Counted from the stretch's first letter, positions 1-7,610 are shown. The stretch: 40,907 nucleotides of DNA from Opitutaceae bacterium (GCA_026125215.1 JAHCLN010000014.1:1-40907), one strand, 5' to 3'. The notes: a model not told the origin generated them from the letters alone. Program-made: numbers and translations.

Positions 1-364
1 GGGCGGAGCCGCCGATGCCGATGACGAGGAGGTTTTTGAATTTGCCGCCGGCCCCGGCAATCTCGCCGGCGTGAACCTTGGCGGTGAAGGCTTTGATGGC
101 GGCAAGGGTGTCGGTAATTTCGTTGGCCAGCTGCAAAGTCGGCGCGAGCCGGGGTGCACGCAGCCAGTAATGGCCGACCATCCGTTGTTCATCCGGGTTC
201 GCGATGGCCCCGGACTCAAGCGCCTGCATGGACGCAAAGGCCTGCTGCATGCGCGGCTCCATGGCCGCGAAATAGCCCTCCGGGAAGGGCATGCGGCTGA
301 GGTCGAGCGAGAAGCCGAGCTCAGGGTAGTGGTGGAAGTGGGATTTGAAATGCGACCAGGTCAT
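1..364 (-). CDS. pgi: Glucose-6-phosphate isomerase, N-terminal part (cut by window edge)
   Basis: The first 121 residues of a cytoplasmic enzyme that interconverts glucose-6-phosphate and fructose-6-phosphate in glycolysis and gluconeogenesis. The fragment begins MTWSHFKSHF and ends in LLVIGIGGSA, the glycine-rich sugar-phosphate-binding start of the SIS fold typical of Pgi. The gene runs off the left edge, so the catalytic half is not visible. The start is the ATG at 364. It lies 4 bases after the ilvD stop codon on the same strand, so the two are probably co-transcribed, although the pathways are unrelated. The identification rests on one short but characteristic motif plus the general N-terminal pattern. 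Confidence 0.82.
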   Translation of the reverse strand, partial: MTWSHFKSHFHHYPELGFSLDLSRMPFPEGYFAAMEPRMQQAFASMQALESGAIANPDEQRMVGHYWLRAPRLAPTLQLANEITDTLAAIKAFTAKVHAGEIAGAGGKFKNLLVIGIGGSA

Positions 365-368
365 GGGA

Positions 369-2093
369 TCAGAGGTATTTGTCGGTGACGGCGCCTTCGG
401 AGGCCGTGGCCACGAGCCTGGCGTATTTGGCCAGCACGCCGCGCGTTTCTTTGGGCGGCGGCGGCACATAGGCCGCGAGACGCGCGGTGTATTCGGCGTC
501 GGGGATGAGGAGATTGATGGTGTTTTTGACCGCATCGATTTCGATGAGGTCGCCGTTGCGCACGATGCCGATGGGGCCGCCTTTGGCCGCCTCCGGGGTG
601 ATGTGCCCGACATCAAAGCCGTGCGAACCGCCGGAGAAGCGGCCGTCGGTGATGAGGGCGACGTCCTTGATCAGGCCGCGCCCGGCCACGGCGGAGGTGG
701 GGGAAAGCATTTCCCGCATGCCGGGGCCGCCGACGGGACCCTCGTTGCGGATGACGACCACGTCGCCTTTCACCACGTCGCCGCGGAGAATGCCCTTCAG
801 CGCGTCCTCTTCGCTTTCATAAACCTTGGCCGTGCCTTTGAAGTAGAGCCCCTCCTTGCCGGTGATCTTGCCGACGGCGCCACCGGGGGCGAGGTTGCCA
901 TGGAGCACGCGCAGGTGGGTCGTGGCCTTGATGGGTTGCTCGAAGGGACGGATGATGTCCTGCTCTGCCGGATAGGCGCCGTAGGGTTTAACGTCCCTGA
1001 GCGTCTCGGCGATGGTCTCGCCGGAGACCGTGAGGCAGTCGCCATGGAGCATGCCACGATCGAGGAGCATCTTCATCATGGGGCGGATGCCGCCGATGCG
1101 GATGAGGTGGGCCATGCCGTATTTGCCGAAGGGCTTAACGTCGGCCAGCAGGGGGACCCTCTCGCCGATCTCTTTGAAGTCCTCAAGCGTGAGCGGCACC
1201 TCCGCGGCATGCGCGATCGCCAGCAGGTGGAGAATGAGATTGGTCGAGCCACCGAGGGCGAGACAGACGACGATGGCGTTTTCAAAGGCCCGGCGGGTGA
1301 GGATGTTGCGCGGTTTGATGCCCTGCCTGAGCATCGCCATGACCGCGGCGCCGGCCCGCTCGCAGTCTTCGCGTTTCTCCCGGCCGATCGCGGTCTGGGC
1401 GGAACTGTTGGGCAGGCTCAGGCCGAGCGCCTCGATGGCCGAGGCCATGGTGTTCGCCGTATACATGCCGCCGCAGGACCCCGGACCGGGGATGGCGGAA
1501 GCCTCGATTTCGTGGAGCCCCTTGTCATCGAGCTCGCCCTTGGCGTGCTTGCCGACGGCCTCGAAGACGGAAACGATGTCGAGGGGCTTCTGCTTGTCGC
1601 AGTCGGAAGGCGCGAAACCGGGGAGAATCGTGCCACCGTAGATGAAAACCGCCGGCCGGTTGAGACGGGCGATGGCGATCATCATGCCGGGCATGTTTTT
1701 GTCGCAGCCGCCGATGGCCACGAGTCCGTCAAACCCCTCCGCCGCGACGGCGGTTTCGACGGAATCCGCGATGACATCGCGCGAGACGAGCGAGTAGCGC
1801 ATGCCCTGGGTGCCCATGCTGATGCCATCGGTGACGGTGATGGTGTTAAAGTAAACGGGCTTGCCGCCGGCGGCCGCGACCCCCTTGCGGGCGTGCTCGC
1901 TGAGCTCGCCGAGATGAACGTTGCACGGCGTCATGTCGCTGGCGCTGGATGCGACGGCAATCTGGGGCTTCCGGAAGTCCTCGTCGGTGAAGCCGACGGC
2001 GCGCAGCATGGAACGGGCGGGAGCGCGGTCGTTGCCATCAACAACGACGGACGAATGGGGACGAAGCGAGGGAACAGCAGGCTTGGAACTCAT
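369..2093 (-). CDS. ilvD: Dihydroxy-acid dehydratase
   Basis: Cytoplasmic Fe-S enzyme that dehydrates 2,3-dihydroxy-isovalerate and 2,3-dihydroxy-3-methylvalerate to the 2-oxo acids, the penultimate step of valine and isoleucine synthesis. The protein has 574 residues, normal for the family. Three cluster-ligand cysteines are visible in their usual contexts: C57 (SDMTPCNVH), C130 (GGCDKNMPG) and C207 (PGSCGGMYT). Three cysteines in this arrangement fit IlvD, including its 2Fe-2S members. I chose the ATG at 2093 (MSSKPAVPSL) over an upstream ATG at 2132, because the extra 13 residues have no family counterpart. Divergent from scpB across about 137 bases and directly upstream of pgi. No other ilv or leu gene is in the window. 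Confidence 0.96.
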   Translation of the reverse strand: MSSKPAVPSLRPHSSVVVDGNDRAPARSMLRAVGFTDEDFRKPQIAVASSASDMTPCNVHLGELSEHARKGVAAAGGKPVYFNTITVTDGISMGTQGMRYSLVSRDVIADSVETAVAAEGFDGLVAIGGCDKNMPGMMIAIARLNRPAVFIYGGTILPGFAPSDCDKQKPLDIVSVFEAVGKHAKGELDDKGLHEIEASAIPGPGSCGGMYTANTMASAIEALGLSLPNSSAQTAIGREKREDCERAGAAVMAMLRQGIKPRNILTRRAFENAIVVCLALGGSTNLILHLLAIAHAAEVPLTLEDFKEIGERVPLLADVKPFGKYGMAHLIRIGGIRPMMKMLLDRGMLHGDCLTVSGETIAETLRDVKPYGAYPAEQDIIRPFEQPIKATTHLRVLHGNLAPGGAVGKITGKEGLYFKGTAKVYESEEDALKGILRGDVVKGDVVVIRNEGPVGGPGMREMLSPTSAVAGRGLIKDVALITDGRFSGGSHGFDVGHITPEAAKGGPIGIVRNGDLIEIDAVKNTINLLIPDAEYTARLAAYVPPPPKETRGVLAKYARLVATASEGAVTDKYL

Positions 2094-2230
2094 GGGCGCC
2101 GCCAGCGAACCAGAGCGGATGCGCCCGGGCAAGAATCATGTCGCTATGACAGAGACGGCAAAACTCCCGGATGTGTTTTCTTGATTGCTTAGGCCGGAGT
2201 GCGCCGCATTCATTCGGGCCGATACAACGA

Positions 2231-3061
2231 ATGGCCTTCAACCTGAAAAAAGTGCTCAAGGCGCTGCTCTTTTCGTCGAGCCAGCCGCTCGCGATCAAAG
2301 ACATCCAGTCGGCGTTTACCCGCTTTCACGAGCAAGCCGTGCTGCCCGCCGCCGAACCGGCGGAGCCGGCGGCGAATTCCCAGCCCGGAGTCCCCGCCAC
2401 CGAGGAGCAGGTCGAGCTGCCCGCCGAGTTGCCCGGCGAGGCGGAACTTTACCAGGATGTGCCGTCCTTGGTCACCGCGACGCAGATTCGCGAGGCCATG
2501 GATGAGATCGCGGCCGAGCTGAAGCAACGTGACGAGGGGCTCGCCCTGATCGAGGGCTCCGCCGGCTACCGGCTGGTGAGCCAACCGCAATACGCCCGCT
2601 GGATCCGCCTGTTGCGCAACGAGCCGCCGCCTGTGCGTTTGAGCCAATCCTCCATCGAGACCCTCGCGATCGTGGCCTACCGCCAGCCGGTCACCCGGGC
2701 GGAAATCGAAACCATCCGTGGCGTCTCGGCCGAAGCGGGCATCAACAAACTGCTTGAGCGCGAGCTGATCTACATCGTCGGCCGGGCGGATCTGCCGGGC
2801 CGGCCGATCCAGTATGGGACGACCGACCATTTCCTCGAATTCACCGGCATCAAGTCGCTCGACGAACTGCCCGCCTCGGATGTGCTTTCCAACCGCCAGA
2901 TCGACGACTGGCTCCAAAGCTCGCTGAATCCGGCCAAACCGCCCGCCGATGCGGAGATGGGGCTGCCGCTGGAAGCAGGCGAAGGCGACAGCCCCAATCT
3001 TGAACCGGTGACGGTGGAACATTCCGCGCCGCCCGCCGCACCCGCGGGCACGAACCCCTGA
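2231..3061 (+). CDS. scpB: Segregation and condensation protein B (ScpB) with an acidic insertion
   Basis: ScpB is the winged-helix partner that, with ScpA (kleisin) and SMC, forms the bacterial condensin complex on the nucleoid. The second winged helix is clear: SIETLAIVAYRQPVTRAEIE, then INKLLERELI, GRPIQYGTT and FLEFTGIKSLDELP. The protein has 276 residues, longer than the usual 180-220, because of a Pro/Ala/Glu-rich stretch at about residues 33-80 inside the first winged helix and a loose acidic tail after about residue 225. I chose the ATG at 2231 (MAFNLKKVLKAL) because the upstream in-frame region does not resemble the family. scpA is not adjacent. pheA starts 3 bases after this stop, so the two are probably one transcript. 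Confidence 0.93.
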   Translation: MAFNLKKVLKALLFSSSQPLAIKDIQSAFTRFHEQAVLPAAEPAEPAANSQPGVPATEEQVELPAELPGEAELYQDVPSLVTATQIREAMDEIAAELKQRDEGLALIEGSAGYRLVSQPQYARWIRLLRNEPPPVRLSQSSIETLAIVAYRQPVTRAEIETIRGVSAEAGINKLLERELIYIVGRADLPGRPIQYGTTDHFLEFTGIKSLDELPASDVLSNRQIDDWLQSSLNPAKPPADAEMGLPLEAGEGDSPNLEPVTVEHSAPPAAPAGTNP

Positions 3062-3064
3062 GTC

Positions 3065-4144
3065 ATGGATCTGGGACCCATCCGTGAGAACATCGACCGG
3101 ATCGACCGCGAGCTGGTCAGCCTGCTGAACGAACGCCTGAAGCTGGCCGCCGAGATCGGCAAGGTGAAGCGCAGCCAGGGCGGACAGATCTACGTGGCCG
3201 AGCGCGAAGATGCGGTGCTGCGCAAGGTAACCGGCCAGAACCAGGGGCCCATCAAGCAGGAGGCCTTGAAAGCGATCTACCGCGAGATCATGTCCGCGGC
3301 CATCGCCCTGGAGAAGCCGCTGCTCATCGCCTATCTCGGTCCGGAAGCCAGCAACACCCACGCCGCGGCGATGAAAAAATTCGGTGCGAGCGTGGACTAT
3401 CATGCCATGGCGGGCATCGGGGACATCTTTACCGCCGTTGAGAAGGGTGAGACGGATTATGCGGTCATCCCCATCGAGAACTCCACCGAGGGTTCCGTGC
3501 GCGAGACGCTCGACAGTTTCGTGGAGAGCGACCTGAAAATCGTCGCACAGATCTACGCCGAGATCACCCACGCCCTCATCGGACACGGACCGCTCGAGCA
3601 AATCACCAAGGTCTATTCCAAAGACCAGGCGTTGGCGCAGTGCCGGCACTGGCTGCAGCGGCATCTGCCACATGCGCAGCTGATCGATGCCCCCAGCACG
3701 TCCCGCGCGGTGCAAATCGCCCAGGCCGAACCCGGTGCGGCGGCCGTGGCCGGCGAGCTGGCGGCCCAGCACTACGGCGTGCCCGTGCTGGTGAAAAACA
3801 TTCAGGACAAGGCCGACAACACCACGCGGTTCTTCGTGCTGGGCCGGCAGGCCTCGGGCCCCGTGGGCGGTGGAAAAGACATCACGAGTTTTCTCGTTTC
3901 GCTGGGCGACGAGGCCGCCGCCCACTCGGGCGCGTTGCTGAAAATGCTCATGCCGCTCGCGGAGCGGGGCATCAACCTCTCCAAAATCGAGTCGCGGCCC
4001 AGCAAGAAACGTCCCTGGGACTACTACTTTTTCATCGACGTGACCGGACACTACGAGGACGCCAACATGAAGGCGGCGCTCGCCGAGCTGCGGAAGTTCT
4101 GCCCGATGGTAAAATGGCTGGGCAGTTATCCGGCAATCAGCTGA
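3065..4144 (+). CDS. pheA: Bifunctional chorismate mutase / prephenate dehydratase (P-protein)
   Basis: Converts chorismate to prephenate and then to phenylpyruvate for phenylalanine synthesis in the cytoplasm. Three domains are in order. Residues 1-85 are an AroQ chorismate mutase (IRENIDRIDRELVSLLNERL). Residues 90-270 are the prephenate dehydratase (AYLGPEASNTHAAA, IPIENSTEGSVRETLDSF, and the catalytic-site motif NTTRFFVLGR). Residues 275-359 are an ACT regulatory domain with the phenylalanine-binding ESRP motif in NLSKIESRPSKK. The ACT domain and ESRP suggest feedback inhibition by phenylalanine, as is known for the family. Length 359 is normal. The gene follows scpB by 3 bases and converges on the MamK-like actin gene with 15 bases between the stops. 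Confidence 0.96.
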   Translation: MDLGPIRENIDRIDRELVSLLNERLKLAAEIGKVKRSQGGQIYVAEREDAVLRKVTGQNQGPIKQEALKAIYREIMSAAIALEKPLLIAYLGPEASNTHAAAMKKFGASVDYHAMAGIGDIFTAVEKGETDYAVIPIENSTEGSVRETLDSFVESDLKIVAQIYAEITHALIGHGPLEQITKVYSKDQALAQCRHWLQRHLPHAQLIDAPSTSRAVQIAQAEPGAAAVAGELAAQHYGVPVLVKNIQDKADNTTRFFVLGRQASGPVGGGKDITSFLVSLGDEAAAHSGALLKMLMPLAERGINLSKIESRPSKKRPWDYYFFIDVTGHYEDANMKAALAELRKFCPMVKWLGSYPAIS

Positions 4145-4159
4145 GCGCCGTGCGGGTGC

Positions 4160-5299
4160 TCACAACAGCACCTGCCACTGGTTTTCGCGGGCGGCGCGGG
4201 CCGCCTTGAGGGCGCCGATCGCCACATAGCGCTTGTAGTCCTGACCGGCCAGGCGGACCTTGGGCGACTCATAGCCGTCGGCCGCGAGCTTCTGTTGCAG
4301 CACCGTATCGATGCCTTTGAGCTGCGAGCCGCCGCCGGTGATGATGATGTTCTGCAGCAGCGCCACCACGGAATCCGAGGAGGCGCGGGCAATCAGCGTG
4401 GTGAGGGCGGGGTAGATTTTTTCGATGAGCGTGTTGCAGGCGTTGCCGATGACGTCGGCCAGTTCCAGCACGTGCGCCTTGCCGCCGATCACGACCTTGA
4501 CGTCAAGCGGCCGGCGCGAAGGTCCGACGTAGCCGTGGGCCTCCTTGATTTCCCGGACCCGGTGCCGGGAGAGTCCGTTGTTCGGGTAGGTCCGGCTGAG
4601 TTCGGCCTCCATGAGGCGGTCGATGGCGTCGCCGGCAAAAGGAATGCTGATCTGGTCCTCGCTGGTGGGAAAGTATCCCTGCACGAGGCAAAGATCGCTG
4701 GTGCCGCCGCCGATGTCGATGAACAGGGAATTGATAACGGGATCGATGTAGCCGGGCTGGCCGAGCCGGGAATTGTCGCGGAAACCCAGGGCCGCCAGAA
4801 AGGGCTCCGGGATGAGCAGCACCCGGTCGAAGATGCCGTGCGCGCAGCGCCGGATGTCTTCACGGGCCGCTTCGCCGGCATTGGCCGGCACGCCGATGAC
4901 GGCACGGATTTCCGCCCGGCCGGTGGGATCGGCCAGACCGCGCAGATGCCGCAGGAAGTCGCGCGCCGCATCCGGCTGCGCGATGACACCCTGTTCCATC
5001 GGCGCGACCAGGTTCACGTGCAGCTTGTTTTCAAGGGCGGCGTCACCGTAGAGAACGGCCGCGTTTCCGGCGATGATGCCCTCGACCATGCCTTCCTTCA
5101 CGTAGCCGACGCAGGTCGGAACGACCTTGCTGACCGCGATATCGCCGGAGCCGGCGGCGCCGGCGAGGACACAGGATTTGTTGGTGCCGAAATCGAGGCC
5201 CAGCAGGACGGACGGAACGGACTTGGGCGCAGACGACGGGCGCGATACCGGCCCGGACTGGGTGGAAGCAAGGGTCTTTTCGAGGGTGGCGGTGGTCAT
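4160..5299 (-). CDS. MamK-like bacterial actin (MreB/MamK/Hsp70 fold)
   Basis: A 379-residue actin-family ATPase that probably forms cytoplasmic filaments. Phosphate-1 loop: LLGLDFGTNKS (32-42). Catalytic-region helix: AVIGVPANAG then LLIPEPFLAALGF with E165. Phosphate-2 loop: SLFIDIGGGTSDLCLVQGYF (191-210). Adenosine loop: LLQNIIITGGGSQLKGI (314-330). Several stretches resemble magnetosome MamK as I remember it more than MreB: the dozen residues after the phosphate-2 loop (SEDQISIPFAGDAIDRLM), LLQNIIITGGG, and the C-terminal GALKAARAA followed by a Trp near the end. An unusual Ser/Pro-rich extension occupies residues 1-30. No magnetosome genes are nearby. Two unrecognised small genes lie immediately upstream on the same strand. 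It could also be annotated as MreB or rod-shape protein, but no mreCD or rodA follows. Confidence 0.8.
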   Translation of the reverse strand: MTTATLEKTLASTQSGPVSRPSSAPKSVPSVLLGLDFGTNKSCVLAGAAGSGDIAVSKVVPTCVGYVKEGMVEGIIAGNAAVLYGDAALENKLHVNLVAPMEQGVIAQPDAARDFLRHLRGLADPTGRAEIRAVIGVPANAGEAAREDIRRCAHGIFDRVLLIPEPFLAALGFRDNSRLGQPGYIDPVINSLFIDIGGGTSDLCLVQGYFPTSEDQISIPFAGDAIDRLMEAELSRTYPNNGLSRHRVREIKEAHGYVGPSRRPLDVKVVIGGKAHVLELADVIGNACNTLIEKIYPALTTLIARASSDSVVALLQNIIITGGGSQLKGIDTVLQQKLAADGYESPKVRLAGQDYKRYVAIGALKAARAARENQWQVLL

Positions 5300-5328
5300 G
5301 ATGATTTGGATTTGGGTTGGAGGAAAAA

Positions 5329-5760
5329 TCAGCGCCCGGCAGGCCGGTCGTTCAGCGCGAGCATGCCGTCAATGAGTCCGGCAATCGCGTCGCTTTCGGA
5401 CGGCGGCAGCACGGGTCGCGGGCGGGCCGGAGGCTTGGCCGGAAGCGATTCGCCCGGCATGGCGCGGGGATAAGTGGTGTTGCGTGCAAGAAACACCGCG
5501 ACCAGCTCGGCCGTGAGGGCAGCCTGTTGCACCCGGGCCTCCTCGGCGGCAAAAATCTCCTGCCGGCGTTGCTCGAATTCCTCCGGTTCCCGGGCTGCGG
5601 TTGCGGCGCGTTCCAGTGCGCCGGCCAAGGCCGCGGCCGCGGGGGAATCCTCCGCCTGGGCACCGCACAAGCGCTGAACGCTCACGCGGCGATAATGGGC
5701 GGCCACCTCATCCCAAGGTGAGGCTGTCGCCGGGGTGGATAACGTGGAAACAGGATTCAA
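5329..5760 (-). CDS. Unrecognised 143-residue protein upstream of the MamK-like actin
   Basis: I do not recognise a family. The protein has 143 residues and no signal peptide or membrane segment. Residues 10-95 look mostly helical and are rich in Ala, Glu, Gln and Arg (for example EPEEFEQRRQEIFAAEEARV). Residues 100-120 form a Pro-rich linker (PAKPPARPRPVLPP). A short amphipathic C-terminal helix follows (SESDAIAGLIDGMLALND), a layout often seen in proteins that dock onto a partner through their tail. The stop is 29 bases before the actin start on the same strand, which suggests a shared transcript and a possible adaptor or filament partner role. That role is inferred from position only. The ATG at 5760 is the first in frame. 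Confidence 0.6.
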   Translation of the reverse strand: MNPVSTLSTPATASPWDEVAAHYRRVSVQRLCGAQAEDSPAAAALAGALERAATAAREPEEFEQRRQEIFAAEEARVQQAALTAELVAVFLARNTTYPRAMPGESLPAKPPARPRPVLPPSESDAIAGLIDGMLALNDRPAGR

Positions 5761-5814
5761 GGGCGCGGCGCTAGACCGCGCATCGAACCGGTGGTTCGCG
5801 AAAATCTCTGGAAT

Positions 5815-6138
5815 TTATTCCCGCTCCATGAACAGCAGCGGCCGGTCCCCGTAGGCGTAAAAATAAATCGCGGCAAAAATCGCGCCCAAGACCAGCAGGC
5901 CTGCGACCAGCCACAGCAGACAGCCGCGCTTAACCTCCTGCTGCGTGGCCGTGGGATCAGGTGCATAGGCTTCAGGGGCAACCGCAGGCAAAGGGGTTGG
6001 TGCGACGGCCGGCGCAAGCTGAGGCGGGTTGTCCGGAGACGGAGCGGGCCCGGTCGCGGCGATTTCGCGATCAAGCCAATCGAGGTGCTGCTGCACCAGG
6101 GCGCGCTGGCGGCGGAGTTCGGCAAGGCGGTCGGACAC
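5815..6138 (-). CDS. Unrecognised single-pass membrane protein, 107 residues
   Basis: No family recognised. From a GTG start at 6138 the product begins with a charged helix (SDRLAELRRQRALVQQHLDW) likely to be a short coiled coil. A Pro/Ala-rich linker follows (about 31-60), then one strongly hydrophobic segment at 73-94 (GCLLWLVAGLLVLGAIFAAI) and a short tail of about 13 residues. This is the layout of a tail-anchored inner-membrane protein with a cytoplasmic coiled coil. I preferred the GTG to an ATG at 6180 because the longer form would start inside the rpmA terminator. It is the first gene after that terminator and lies upstream of the 143-residue protein and the MamK-like actin. It could therefore be a membrane anchor for the same system, which is inference. 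Confidence 0.55.
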   Translation of the reverse strand: MSDRLAELRRQRALVQQHLDWLDREIAATGPAPSPDNPPQLAPAVAPTPLPAVAPEAYAPDPTATQQEVKRGCLLWLVAGLLVLGAIFAAIYFYAYGDRPLLFMERE

Positions 6139-6174
6139 AACCGCAGCGTGCCATGACGATGGCGGCCGGCAATC

Positions 6175-6206
6175 CAACAAAAAGGCGCGCCGTTGCGGGC
6201 GCGCCT
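6175..6206 (-). terminator. Intrinsic terminator of rplU-rpmA
   Basis: Read on the minus strand, a perfect 9-bp stem AGGCGCGCC / GGCGCGCCT (arms 6198-6206 and 6183-6191, six-base loop) is followed directly by TTTTTGTT. It lies 26 bases beyond the rpmA stop and ends the ribosomal-protein transcript. It also separates that transcript from the small membrane-protein and actin genes. Confidence 0.88.
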
Positions 6207-6231
6207 GAAAGCAATGGTGAGCTACAGCGGC

Positions 6232-6471
6232 TCAGACGACCTCGACGATGCGGTGGGCCTTGTCGAACTTCAGCACGCCGTCCTTGAGGGCGAACAGGGT
6301 CCAGTCGCGGCCCGTGCCGACGTTCTTGCCGGCGTGCAGCTTGCTGCCGCGCTGGCGGACGATGATGTTGCCGGCCACGACGGACTGGCCGCCGAAAAGT
6401 TTCACGCCCAGACGCTTCGAGCGGCTGGAACGACCGTTGCTGGATGTGCCCTGACCTTTTTTATGCGCCAT
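6232..6471 (-). CDS. rpmA: 50S ribosomal protein L27
   Basis: Small basic protein of the large ribosomal subunit whose N-terminus reaches towards the peptidyl-transferase centre. The 79-residue sequence begins [14 protein letters not shown] and contains [29 protein letters not shown] and the C-terminal [13 protein letters not shown], all typical. There is no cleavable N-terminal extension of the kind found in Firmicutes. A strong Shine-Dalgarno sequence (GGAGAA) sits in the 15-base gap after rplU. The usual downstream partner obg is absent. A terminator follows instead. Confidence 0.98.
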   Translation of the reverse strand: MAHKKGQGTSSNGRSSRSKRLGVKLFGGQSVVAGNIIVRQRGSKLHAGKNVGTGRDWTLFALKDGVLKFDKAHRIVEVV

Positions 6472-6486
6472 GACTGATAGTTCTCC

Positions 6487-6801
6487 TTAGGCTTTGATGG
6501 ACTCGATCTTGATGACCGAAAGCTCTTGGCGATGGCCGCGCTTGCGCTCCATGCCCTTGCGCTTCTTCTTCTTGAAAACGATCACTTTGTCGCCGCGTTT
6601 GTTTTCCAGCACCTTGGCGGAAACGGAAGCACCCGGCAGGCGGGGAGTGCCGACCTTGTAGTCGGCACCTTCGCCGGCGGCCAGCACGTCCGTAATCTCA
6701 ACCGTGGCACCGGCTTCCGTGTTCGGGTAGCGGTTGACGATGAGGATGTCGCCCTCGGACACAGTGAACTGTTGGCCTTGGGTTTTGATAGTGGCTTTCA
6801 T
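6487..6801 (-). CDS. rplU: 50S ribosomal protein L21
   Basis: Large-subunit ribosomal protein that binds 23S rRNA. The 104-residue sequence starts [14 protein letters not shown] and contains [11 protein letters not shown], the basic tract [20 protein letters not shown] and the ending VIKIESIKA, matching the family's normal length and pattern. The ATG at 6801 is chosen by homology; the open frame continues upstream into the leader. No Shine-Dalgarno sequence is present. Instead a hairpin ends five bases before the ATG (see the separate entry). Co-transcribed with rpmA. Confidence 0.97.
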   Translation of the reverse strand: MKATIKTQGQQFTVSEGDILIVNRYPNTEAGATVEITDVLAAGEGADYKVGTPRLPGASVSAKVLENKRGDKVIVFKKKKRKGMERKRGHRQELSVIKIESIKA

Positions 6802-6827
6802 AAATAAAACCGCAGAGAAAGCGGTTT
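6802..6827 (-). promoter_or_regulatory. Terminator-like hairpin abutting the rplU start
   Basis: On the minus strand, AAACCGC (6827-6821), a seven-base loop TTTCTCT and GCGGTTT (6813-6807) form a 7-bp stem, followed by TATTT and then the rplU ATG. It could terminate the upstream coiled-coil gene, whose stop is about 20 bases before it. It could also be a leader structure controlling L21/L27, since any promoter upstream of it would place it in the rplU 5' leader. The sequence alone does not separate these two readings. Confidence 0.55.
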
Positions 6828-6848
6828 CGTGAGAGCGAAAGCAAGGAT

Positions 6849-7553
6849 TTATTTTGAATCCGCCTTCTCCGGGGCGGGTTCGAGCGCCGGCAGCTGCTCG
6901 GCGGCCCGGAAATAGGCGTCCCAAGCCATGAGCGAACGGTAGTTGTAGTGCCCCCGGGGCCGGTAATCCGCAGGGTAAATAATCCGCCGGGCCGGCGTGG
7001 ACCGCCGATAGGCTGCCCAGGCTTCCAACACCTGCTGGCGCTCCAATGCGGCTAGGCGCGCCGCTTCGCGTTCGGCTTGCTCCTGCCGTCGCGCCGCCTC
7101 CTCCAAATCGCGGATTTTGGCGAGGGCGGCTTCCCGGGCGGCGAAGGCAGCGGCGGCCTCTTGCTCGCGCAGGGCGGTCAACCGACGGGTTTCGGCTTGG
7201 GCGGCTTCCCTTTCCAATCGCAGCCGCTCCTGCGTGGCTGCCAAGCGCCGAGCGTCGGCCTCAGCGGCCAGCCGGGCTTCCTCGGCCGCCTTGCGGGCGG
7301 CCGCCTCGGCTTCGAGTTTGGCTGCTGCCTCGGCCGCTTCCGCCTGGGCCTGGAGGTCAGCGAGGCGTTGTGCCTCCCGGGCGGCGGCTTTCCGCTGCTC
7401 TTCTGCGGCATGGGTTTCGAGTTCAGCCTGTGCCCGCAACCGCGCAAGTTCCACCTCGGCTTCGTGCTTGTGATTTTTGTAGCCACGGTAGCCAGCCACG
7501 AGACCCGCTAGCAAAAGCACCAGGACAAGGGTAACGGCGGTGGATTTTTTCAT
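6849..7553 (-). CDS. Membrane-anchored coiled-coil protein of unknown function
   Basis: A 234-residue protein with an N-terminal hydrophobic segment at 5-21 ([18 protein letters not shown]), either a membrane anchor or a signal peptide without a clear cleavage site. A very Ala/Glu/Arg-rich coiled coil covers about residues 30-178. A compact C-terminal part at about 180-222 is rich in Tyr, Arg and Trp ([19 protein letters not shown]). The middle superficially resembles TolA-like spacer helices that cross the periplasm, but no TolA C-terminal domain or tol gene is present. It lies upstream of rplU on the same strand, 57 bases downstream of the PfkB kinase gene. The function is unknown to me. 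Confidence 0.65.
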   Translation of the reverse strand: MKKSTAVTLVLVLLLAGLVAGYRGYKNHKHEAEVELARLRAQAELETHAAEEQRKAAAREAQRLADLQAQAEAAEAAAKLEAEAAARKAAEEARLAAEADARRLAATQERLRLEREAAQAETRRLTALREQEAAAAFAAREAALAKIRDLEEAARRQEQAEREAARLAALERQQVLEAWAAYRRSTPARRIIYPADYRPRGHYNYRSLMAWDAYFRAAEQLPALEPAPEKADSK

Positions 7554-7610
7554 TGTGCCTATGCTATGACCGGCAGAACCGTCGGAGGTTCACGATTTGC
7601 CGAGCGTCTG

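Noticed and set aside
4150..4180. GGTGCT/AGCACC repeat at the pheA and actin gene ends, considered as a bidirectional terminator
   Set aside because: Six-base arms without a T-run on either side, and it overlaps the last codons of the actin gene.
4160..5299. Reading the actin-like protein as proof of a magnetosome cluster
   Set aside because: No mamA, mamB, mamE, mamI or other magnetosome gene is present in the window. Only the filament protein resembles that system.
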